Positions 30,160-35,855 of a DNA stretch of 35,855 bases are shown here, one piece after another. How positions within the stretch are numbered: the first letter of the stretch is position 1; each line of letters opens with the position of its first letter. The translations under genes and the position numbers were made by a program. The notes beneath the pieces were generated by a model. It was not told the DNA's origin and did no database searches. It was given only the letters and a program-made list of their open reading frames with translations. Origin of the DNA: Lactobacillus sp. CBA3605 (GTDB lineage: Bacteria; Bacillota; Bacilli; Lactobacillales; Lactobacillaceae); contig NZ_CP027191.1 in the NCBI RefSeq assembly GCF_002970915.1, positions 1 to 35,855 on the forward strand. The letters run 5' to 3'.

Positions 30160-30441
30160 ATGGCAGTTAAGGAAAAGAAACGCGTACAAGTCCAGATTGA
30201 CAAAGAATTGGCAGATAATACCGAAGCCGTTTTAAGCCAGTTAGGTCTAAACCCAACTACCGCGATCAATATGTTTTATAAGCGGATCGTAGCTGACGCA
30301 GCATTACCGTTTAAACCAGCCCTGAGCGAAGCCGAAAGAGCTAATTTAAGCCTTTTAAAGGCTACCAAAGAGACACCAGTAACAGAGTTCAAAGACGCTA
30401 AAGAAGTCGCTGATTGGCTCAATGATCCAGATGAGGACTAA
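30160..30441 (+). CDS. RelB/DinJ-family antitoxin-like protein without an adjacent RelE toxin
   Basis: The 93-residue protein has the RHH-type N-terminus (KKRVQVQIDKELADNTEAVL, LGLNPTTAINMFYKRI) and the acidic C-terminus (EFKDAKEVADWLNDPDED) of RelB/DinJ antitoxins. The next genes encode a 63-residue protein and a zeta-like kinase instead of a RelE-family toxin. It may be the operon's DNA-binding regulator, or an orphan antitoxin guarding against other RelE-type toxins. Its start ATG at 30160 follows GGGGGGCGAG. Confidence 0.85.
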   Translation: MAVKEKKRVQVQIDKELADNTEAVLSQLGLNPTTAINMFYKRIVADAALPFKPALSEAERANLSLLKATKETPVTEFKDAKEVADWLNDPDED

Positions 30442-30481
30442 TGGCTTATCAGATTAAATAAATTAATAACTTGGAAGTGCG

Positions 30482-30673
30482 ATGAACATGAAAGATACAA
30501 TCACAATTAATGACTTTTTTGAAATTGCCAAAGAAACTGATTTAAAAGATTTACTTGATAAGTCATTACATGAGCCAGATCCAGAAAAGCGCAAAGTATA
30601 TGACGCTTTATATACCTACTTTTTAGATAAAAGGCAAGATGAGGTTATTAAGCGAAAGGACTTTGTCCGTTGA
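30482..30673 (+). CDS. Small protein upstream of the zeta-like kinase, candidate antitoxin
   Basis: The 63-residue acidic, helical protein (ITINDFFEIAKETDLKDLLD, EPDPEKRKVYDALYTYFLDK) has no family I recognise. Its stop overlaps the kinase TTG start (TTGA), so the two are translationally coupled. By position and size it is the likely antitoxin of the kinase, but it lacks clear similarity to epsilon or PezA. Two in-frame ATGs (30482 and 30488) could start it. GGAAG at 30473-30477 suits the second better. Confidence 0.7.
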   Translation: MNMKDTITINDFFEIAKETDLKDLLDKSLHEPDPEKRKVYDALYTYFLDKRQDEVIKRKDFVR

Positions 30674-31350
30674 TAGATAAACCCCAATATATAATTGTTG
30701 CTGGTATTAACGGAGCAGGAAAAAGTACGCTATACGATACATTTCCCATCTTGTTTGACAAAACAAAACGGATTAACGCTGATGAACTTTTAAGACAAAT
30801 GGGTGGCGATTGGCATAAAGATAGTGACAACTTAAAAGCCATGAAAGAAGAAATCAAACAACTACACTATGCTTTAGATCACCAGCAAAGTATTCACGTA
30901 GAAACAACACTGGCAGGTAGAGGCAAAGCTCAACTCAATTTGATTGACAAAGCTCACAAAAATGGGTTTGAAGTGACTTTATTATATGTTGCTTTGCGAG
31001 ATGAAAATTTAGCTATCCAAAGGGTCAACGAACGGGTACAAAAAGGTGGCCACGGTGTTCCAGTAGCAACGATCAAGAAACGTTATCAGCAATCCAAACA
31101 TAATTTGCCATTAGTGGCCTTTAAATCTGATAAGGTCATGATCTATGATAATAGCGAAAAGTTTACCTCTGTTTATGCAAGAGAGAAGGGACAAGTTTTT
31201 AAGAACGATTTGAGGCATTTTCCTTGGATAAACCAAAATATTACTTATCCAGAAAAGGTGCAAAAGCAGTTACAAAATTTTGCAGATCAAAACCCAGAAG
31301 TAAAGCCTAAAAATGATCCAGAAAATAAAAACGATCGGCCTAGTTATTAG
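30670..31350 (+). CDS. Zeta-toxin-like kinase (predicted P-loop phosphotransferase)
   Basis: The 226-residue protein has Walker A GINGAGKST (residues 12-20), then RINADELLRQMGG, where the Asp is a catalytic candidate, and HVETTLAGRGK. The Arg-rich LRDENLAIQRVNERVQKGGH and IKKRYQQS match the zeta toxin/AAA kinase family, whose best-known members phosphorylate UDP-N-acetyl sugars and block wall synthesis. Translation starts at TTG 30670 inside the preceding stop. The C-terminal 30 residues are polar (NPEVKPKNDPENKNDRPSY) and overlap the convergent mob gene by 11 bases. Confidence 0.82.
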   Translation: MIDKPQYIIVAGINGAGKSTLYDTFPILFDKTKRINADELLRQMGGDWHKDSDNLKAMKEEIKQLHYALDHQQSIHVETTLAGRGKAQLNLIDKAHKNGFEVTLLYVALRDENLAIQRVNERVQKGGHGVPVATIKKRYQQSKHNLPLVAFKSDKVMIYDNSEKFTSVYAREKGQVFKNDLRHFPWINQNITYPEKVQKQLQNFADQNPEVKPKNDPENKNDRPSY

Positions 31351-31363
31351 GTTGATCGTTTTT
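31327..31363. terminator. Bidirectional terminator in the overlap of two convergent genes
   Basis: AAAAACGATC (31327-31336) pairs with GATCGTTTTT (31354-31363), and CCTA/TAGG pairs inside. The hairpin encodes the last residues of the zeta-like kinase on one strand and of the small mob gene on the other. Confidence 0.78.
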
Positions 31364-31618
31364 GAGTTTATTCGGTTTATGGGCGTTAACATAGTCAGCA
31401 AATGTTTTTAAAAGTTCTTCGGTTTGTTCGACCGAGAGGTTATTAGCTTGAAAGTACTTTTCTAATAAAGCCCCTTTTTGAATTAGTCGGCGAGAACGGG
31501 CTTTGCGGGATTGCCGATTTTCATAGTATTTAGATTGCCGTAATTTAAAATCTTCCCGCTCAATTTTTTGTTTTAAACGCGCTTGCTGCTCGACTAGTTT
31601 TTCATATTGATTAGACAT
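31340..31618 (-). CDS. Small basic coiled-coil protein, probable mobilisation accessory
   Basis: The 92-residue, Lys/Arg/Gln-rich protein starts MSNQYEKLVEQQARLKQKIE and has RQSRKARSRRLIQKGALLEKY, the pattern of MobC-like or DUF3847-type accessory proteins next to MobQ relaxases. Such proteins help open oriT. It is read away from oriT with the next gene, from the promoter at 31888-31916. Function is inferred from context. Confidence 0.65.
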   Translation of the reverse strand: MSNQYEKLVEQQARLKQKIEREDFKLRQSKYYENRQSRKARSRRLIQKGALLEKYFQANNLSVEQTEELLKTFADYVNAHKPNKLKNDQPNN

Positions 31619-31640
31619 GGAATTTCCCCATCTCGTATGG

Positions 31641-31850
31641 CTAATGATCTACGGACTTTACCTTTAAAAATTCAGAAAATTGCTTGGCTAAAAGCTTAAT
31701 CTGATCGTCAGACAAATTAGCATAATCTAAATTGGCTTGACTGATGATTTGTTTACCTAGCCGTTGTTCAATCTTATTTTTTTCATCCTTAATTTTTTGA
31801 TTAAGGGCTTTTAATTTAGCTTCTTGTTTTTCTAAGTTACTTTGAGACAT
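31641..31850 (-). CDS. Small coiled-coil protein next to oriT
   Basis: The start is taken at ATG 31850 (MSQSNLEKQEAKLKALNQ), which follows GGAGGGATCGTT. The longer upstream frame has no ribosome site. The 69-residue product is almost one coiled coil (KLKALNQKIKDEKNKIEQRL), then LSDDQIKLLAKQFSEFLK, a pattern shared with the neighbour's LSVEQTEELLKTFADYV, so the two are probably paralogues. A mobilisation accessory role is inferred. Confidence 0.65.
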   Translation of the reverse strand: MSQSNLEKQEAKLKALNQKIKDEKNKIEQRLGKQIISQANLDYANLSDDQIKLLAKQFSEFLKVKSVDH

Positions 31851-31887
31851 AACGATCCCTCCAATCATATTAGAAATAATCACCGAC

Positions 31888-31916
31888 ACTATATCATAAG
31901 GGAAACGTTAAGTCAA
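31888..31916 (-). promoter_or_regulatory. Promoter of the mob accessory genes
   Basis: TTGACT (31911-31916) and TATAGT (31888-31893) on the minus strand have a 17-base spacer. It lies between the accessory genes and oriT. Confidence 0.8.
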
Positions 31917-31999
31917 AGGATAAAAGTTGAAATAGCGAAGCGGAAGGCATACACTAAGTTAAAGTTAAGAGAATCAGAAGACCGAGTGAAACGAGGTCA

Positions 32000-32080
32000 A
32001 TGCGCACTTACACGTCATCTTTGATGACGTTGTGCTAAACCCATTAAAACCTGTATTAGAAGTCGCCGATGGCGACAACA
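32000..32080 (-). other. oriT: Origin of transfer (oriT), copy B
   Basis: Read on the minus strand: the inverted repeat GTCGCC/GGCGAC (32062-32076), then an 8-bp perfect hairpin ACGTCATC/GATGACGT (32012-32030), then GTAAGTGCGCAT (32000-32011). The hairpin directly before a TAAGTGCGC core is the arrangement of MobQ/pIP501/pSK41-type nick sites. The relaxase starts 40 bases away. A truncated second copy is at 20262-20348. Confidence 0.8.
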
Positions 32081-32119
32081 AAGTCAAACCCATAAACCCA
32101 AAGAAAGGTGGTGACCGAC

Positions 32120-34180
32120 ATGGCAATTTTTCACATGAGTTTTAGTAATATTAGTGCTGGCAAAGGACGAAGTGCGATTGCCAGTGCCGCTTATCGAAGT
32201 GGTGAAAAGCTATTTGATGATCAAGAAGGTCGCCACTATTTTTATGCCCGCTCGGTTATGCCAGAAAGCTTTATTTTAACCCCCAAAAATGCACCAGAAT
32301 GGGCCAGTGATCGAGAGCAGTTGTGGAATGAAGTTGAAACGAAAGATCGTAAATCAAACTCACGGTATGCAAAAGAGTTTAACGTGGCTTTACCGGTAGA
32401 ATTAAGTGAATCCGAACAGAAAGAATTACTGACAAAATATGTGCAAGAAAATTTTGTTGATGAGGGCATGGTAGCCGACGTGGCAATTCATCGCGACCAC
32501 CCAGATAATCCGCACGCTCATGTGATGTTAACCAATCGCCCATTTAACCCCGATGGTACTTGGGGACAGAAAACAAAAACCGAATACATTTTAGATAGTC
32601 ATGGTAATAAAACTAAGACCCCTGCAGGGAATGTGAGAAACCGAAAAATTTGGTTGATTGATTGGGATAAAAAAGAAAAAATAACTGAATGGCGGCACAA
32701 TTGGGCGGTTAGTGTAAATCAAGTTTTAGAGCAAAAAAATATTCCCGATCGGATCAGCGAAAAATCATTTGTGGAACAGGGAATAGCTGACACACCAATG
32801 CAACATGAGGGAATCAATAGCAAACGGCATGAAAGAAAAGCATTTAACCAACAAGTTAAGAACTATCGCAAGGCCAAAGCCAGTTATAAAAACAACCAAG
32901 AAAAAGTAATCAATAGAGGTCATTTAGATAGCCTAAGTGAACACTTCTCGTTTAATGAAAAAAGGGTAGTCAAAGAGTTAAGCCATGAACTGAAAACTTA
33001 TATCAGTTTGGAGAACTTAGATGATAAGCGGCGCATGCTATTTAATTGGAAAAACAGCACCTTAATTAAACATGCGGTTGGTGAAGATGTGACTAAACAA
33101 TTATTGACAATTAACCAACAAGAAAGCTCACTCAAAAAAGCAGATGAACTCTTAAATAAAGTAGTTGATCGCACTACGAAAAAACTTTATCCAGAGCTTA
33201 ACTTTGAACAGACCACGCAAGCTGAAAGACGAGAATTAATTAAGGAAACCGATAGCGAACAAACAGTTTTCAAGGGTAGTGAATTAAACGAACGTTTAAT
33301 GAACATTCGTGATGATTTGTTGACGCAACAATTATTGACCTTTACTAAGCGGCCATACGTTGGTTTTAAGTTATTAATGCAACAAGAAAAGGAAGTCAAA
33401 ATCGAGCTTAAATATACGCTGATGATTCATGATGATAGCTTAGAAAGTCTAGAACACGTTGATCAAGGTCTACTAGAAAAGTATTCACCAACCGAGCAGC
33501 AAAAGATTACTCGCGCAGTCAAAGATTTGCGAACAATCATGGCTGTTAAGCAAGTCATTAAAACGCAATACCATGAAGTATTGAAAAGGGCCTTTCCCAA
33601 AGGCGATTTAGATGAATTACCAATGACTAAACAGGAACAAGCCTATACAGCCGTGATGTACTATGATCCTGTTTTAAAGCCATGTCAGGCTGAAACAATT
33701 GAACAGTGGCAAGCAAATCCACCACAGGTGTTCAGTCCCCAAGAACATCAACAAGGACTAGCTTATTTATCGGGACAGCTTAGCTTAGATCAGTTAGAAA
33801 ATCATCACTTACAACGGGTTTTAAAGCATGATGGCACTAAACAACTCTTTTTTGGCGAATGCAAAGCCGATCCGACGATTAAGAACAGTCAGATCGAGAA
33901 AATCCAAAAGCAGTTAAAAGGGCAACAAGCCAAGGACGACCAGTACAGAAAAGCAAATATGGGGCATTATCAACCGCTAAATTATAAGCCAGTTAGTCCA
34001 GACTATTACTTAAAGACGGCCTTTAGTGATGCGATCATGACTGTTCTATATGCTCGTGATGAAGATTACCAACGGCAAAAGCAAGAACGTGGACTGAAAG
34101 AAACCGAGTGGGAAATGACGAAAAAGCAGCGGCAACACCAAACCCGGAACCGGCATGAAGATGGGGGTATGCACTTGTAA
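32120..34180 (+). CDS. mobA: MobA/MobL-type relaxase (MobQ family)
   Basis: The start is taken at ATG 32120 ([20 protein letters not shown]), 8 bases after AAAGGTGG, rather than the GTG at 32108. The N-terminal relaxase domain has the catalytic Tyr about residue 25 ([11 protein letters not shown]) and the metal-binding histidines of the HUH fold ([20 protein letters not shown]). The remaining 450 residues are helical and charged. A primase part is not obvious. At 686 residues it nicks oriT just upstream and pilots the strand. No coupling protein or type IV secretion genes are present, so the plasmid is mobilisable, not self-transmissible. Confidence 0.93.
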   Translation: MAIFHMSFSNISAGKGRSAIASAAYRSGEKLFDDQEGRHYFYARSVMPESFILTPKNAPEWASDREQLWNEVETKDRKSNSRYAKEFNVALPVELSESEQKELLTKYVQENFVDEGMVADVAIHRDHPDNPHAHVMLTNRPFNPDGTWGQKTKTEYILDSHGNKTKTPAGNVRNRKIWLIDWDKKEKITEWRHNWAVSVNQVLEQKNIPDRISEKSFVEQGIADTPMQHEGINSKRHERKAFNQQVKNYRKAKASYKNNQEKVINRGHLDSLSEHFSFNEKRVVKELSHELKTYISLENLDDKRRMLFNWKNSTLIKHAVGEDVTKQLLTINQQESSLKKADELLNKVVDRTTKKLYPELNFEQTTQAERRELIKETDSEQTVFKGSELNERLMNIRDDLLTQQLLTFTKRPYVGFKLLMQQEKEVKIELKYTLMIHDDSLESLEHVDQGLLEKYSPTEQQKITRAVKDLRTIMAVKQVIKTQYHEVLKRAFPKGDLDELPMTKQEQAYTAVMYYDPVLKPCQAETIEQWQANPPQVFSPQEHQQGLAYLSGQLSLDQLENHHLQRVLKHDGTKQLFFGECKADPTIKNSQIEKIQKQLKGQQAKDDQYRKANMGHYQPLNYKPVSPDYYLKTAFSDAIMTVLYARDEDYQRQKQERGLKETEWEMTKKQRQHQTRNRHEDGGMHL

Positions 34181-34299
34181 TCACAAAATTAGCGACTGGT
34201 TAATTGGTATGAATGGTAGCCCATAATGTATTTTATATTGATAAAAATTTGGTACGTAGAGCGTGCTCGATTAGTTACCCATAGCTGCCAGCCTTGTGT

Positions 34300-34960
34300 A
34301 TGGTCTATCAAAGAGACCAGGCAATCAAAAACTTTAAGCCGGAACCCTATTTTGAACTAAATGCGGAAATTGTAGCTAATCAGCAAAAATTCGTCGCGAA
34401 ATTAGCCCCCCTATCAGCGATTTAAAGACGAAGCAGGGCTAATAACATTCATGCAAGCTAAACACGTTCAGAAAGTCTCACAGGCCGGTTTAATCAAGGG
34501 CGTCCAAAAGCAAGGCAAAAAACGAGCTAGTCCCCAACTATTCTCACTATCCAGTCTGCAAAGTGCCATGAATAAACGTTATCACGCCAGTGCCAGCCAA
34601 ACCTTAGCGGCCATTCAAAGTTTATATGAAGCCAAGTTGCTGAGTTATCCCCGAACGGATTGTGCTTATATCACTGATGAAGAATTTGATTATTTAGTGG
34701 CTAATCTGACGAAGTATCTGGGTTTAGTCTCTAAGCCAGTCGCTTTAACCAATACCACCCCAAATAAGCGCTATGTTAATGGAAAAAAGGTTGAAGAACA
34801 CTACGCCATTATCATGACTAAAGTCGTCCCGACTAAAGATCAATTAGCTACCTTACCTAAAATACAGCATCAAGTCTATGACTTAGTTTTAAAAACGACG
34901 TTAGCGATGTTTGCTGATCCGTATGAGTACGAGGTAGCGTCAAGAATCTTGTGTAAATGA
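34300..34960 (+). pseudogene. Type IA topoisomerase fragment, frameshifted and truncated
   Basis: VYQRDQAIKNFKPEPYFELN runs into a C6 tract (34406-34411), where a frameshift is needed to continue as YQRFKDEAG. The frame then goes on through SPQLFSLSSLQSAMNKRYHA, LLSYPRTDCAYITDEEF and IIMTKVVPTKDQLATLPKI. The YPRTD tyrosine is the catalytic residue of TopB/TraE-like plasmid topoisomerases. The N-terminal Toprim domain and the C-terminus are absent (the frame ends abnormally at ASRILCK). It is a remnant of a conjugation or replication module. Confidence 0.85.
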
Positions 34961-35015
34961 AATGCCTTCGTACATATAATATGTATCTAACTTAAATAAG
35001 TAATGAGAAAATATC

Positions 35016-35209
35016 ATGTCTAAATTAACTGAATCTCAAATACGGGCCAATAAAAAATAGGACGATAAAAACAATATATTAACAAGCGGTCAGTAGCACG
35101 TAACTTTATTAAGCAACTACCTACCGATGATGACCTCGCAAAGTTTCTTAGCCTAATTTCTGATCGTCATAAGTTTTTACATGAAAAAATTAAAGAAAAT
35201 AACAAATAG
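35016..35209 (+). pseudogene. Broken small plasmid gene of unknown function
   Basis: One frame starts MSKLTESQIRANKK then meets TAG and reads on as DDKNN. After a frameshift near 35070-35085 the other frame continues NKRSVARNFIKQLPTDDDLA and KFLSLISDRHKFLHEKIKEN to TAG at 35207. Joined, this makes a charged helical protein of about 64 residues. I cannot assign a function. Confidence 0.55.
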
Positions 35210-35331
35210 CTACACATTATACATTGATTTAATGGAGAAATTAATAGTTTACAGTAAAACACCTGATAATTCACTAAGTAAAGTGAAGGTTGGAAAGAAT
35301 GAATAATTTTTTGAATATTTTTTTTTCAATA

Positions 35332-35465
35332 GGCAGATTGTAAAATTAATCCGAATAAGTCCGATAGTTTTCAATGGCCGTTGATTAATAGGTTCAAGTG
35401 CTGCTATGATCTCATTAATTGTTACATGGTTAAAGTTGGACTGTTTGAGAAAAACCAACATAACC
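35332..35465 (-). mobile_element. Right-end remnant of an IS30-family element
   Basis: GGCAGATTGTAAAATTAATC at 35332 is an IS30 terminal repeat. Reading leftward on the minus strand, QSNFNHVTINEIIAALEPIN and QRPLKT match the C-terminus of the intact transposase at 5463-6392 (NFSQVTTDEILAALELINQR). The remainder is absent. Confidence 0.8.
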
Positions 35466-35490
35466 ATCGATTAAAAGATTCATTAGCAAC

Positions 35491-35534
35491 CTACATCTAT
35501 AAATAGTATGATACCATGTCATTTATAGATGTAG
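35491..35534. repeat. 14-bp perfect inverted repeat with 16-base loop
   Basis: CTACATCTATAAAT (35491-35504) and ATTTATAGATGTAG (35521-35534) are exact complements. No T tract follows. It lies between IS30 debris and the promoter region of the unknown membrane gene. An operator, a recombination site or a hairpin remnant are all possible. Confidence 0.6.
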
Positions 35535-35695
35535 TCGGCTATTGTGGCCCAAATTAATAAATACCACGTTGGCGCCCACTGAATTAACTATTAAAATTTC
35601 GGTGGTTAAAATCAGCAATAGTATAACTCTAACATTCACGATAAGTAACTACCAGCGACTGGATAAGTGTACCTTTTTAAGGAGGCCCAAAATTG

Positions 35696-35855
35696 ATGTT
35701 ACCATTATTGATCTTATTAGTTGAGTTTGTTTTACTCATATTTCTTGGTAAGATTCGAAAAAAAATTATGGACTATACAAGATCAGATGAGTTATATTTT
35801 TGGGGCCTCTTTCTAAAAAAAAGCGATTCCCGTCAAAAGATGAAACAGATCAAGA
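35696..35855 (+). CDS. Membrane protein of unknown function, N-terminal part (continues at position 1)
   Basis: ATG at 35696 (or the preceding TTG at 35693) follows AAGGAGG at 35679-35685. The peptide opens with a strongly hydrophobic helix (MLPLLILLVEFVLLIFLGK) and a charged segment (YTRSDELYFWGLFLKKSDSR). The final single base plus positions 1-2 of the window complete an AAA codon and the frame continues from position 3. This gives one 178-residue protein with several predicted membrane segments. No family is recognised. Confidence 0.78.
   Translation, partial: MLPLLILLVEFVLLIFLGKIRKKIMDYTRSDELYFWGLFLKKSDSRQKMKQIK

Noticed and set aside
35542..35724. 60-residue ORF near the right edge
   Set aside because: It overlaps the AAGGAGG-preceded start of the membrane protein gene in another frame and has no ribosome site of its own.

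Overview
The window looks like a complete circular plasmid of about 35.9 kb from a lactic acid bacterium (Lactobacillaceae), opened at an arbitrary point. The gene that starts at 35696 runs off the right edge, and its frame continues without a stop into the frame open at position 3. It then ends at 377 before a strong terminator, giving one 179-codon gene. AT-rich sequence, AGGAGG-type ribosome sites, the IS30/ISL3/IS3/IS6 families seen and the plasmid gene families all fit Lactobacillaceae. The species cannot be named from the sequence alone.

Layout. 453-9433 is an ion-homeostasis segment: a NapA-type Na+/H+ antiporter, a ClC chloride transporter with a C-terminal TrkA_C-like domain, and a Kup potassium transporter. 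It is interrupted by two IS30 elements, a serine resolvase, and a broken hsdS end next to a small Fst-like type I toxin. 9544-13567 is a scar zone: an IS3 element, an LPxTG surface-protein remnant, a marR gene, IS30 scraps, a half hsdS with an in-frame TGA, a second Fst-like toxin and an ISL3 remnant. 13687-16647 is a three-gene glycine-betaine-type ABC transporter operon with a 22-bp perfect hairpin in its leader. 17214-20348 carries a truncated RibD-like reductase, an XRE regulator, yjdF behind a probable yjdF-class riboswitch, a DinJ/YafQ toxin-antitoxin pair, a short tyrosine recombinase and a truncated oriT. 20349-27110 is again IS-dominated: a second IS3 copy, an IS6 element and two ISL3 elements. 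They enclose a sugar-transporter tail, a Rep_3 initiator fragment, a PNPOx-like flavoprotein and an Npr-like flavoenzyme.

The backbone is 27177-34180: parA plus a small partner with palindromic repeats at both ends, a structured minus-strand RNA candidate, and a RepA_N initiator with a probable counter-transcribed RNA and three iterons inside its own coding sequence. Downstream come a RelB-like/63-residue/zeta-like kinase cassette and a MobQ-type relaxase with two small auxiliary genes and an intact oriT. A decayed topoisomerase and a decayed small plasmid gene follow.

How it fits together: the payload (Na+/H+, Cl-, K+ and compatible-solute transport, plus NADH-dependent peroxide or oxygen handling) is consistent with salt, acid and oxidative stress tolerance. 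The backbone supplies replication, partition, addiction and mobilisation. Two oriT copies, fragments of a second initiator and repeated hsdS-toxin blocks indicate that the plasmid was assembled by IS-mediated fusion of at least two older plasmids.
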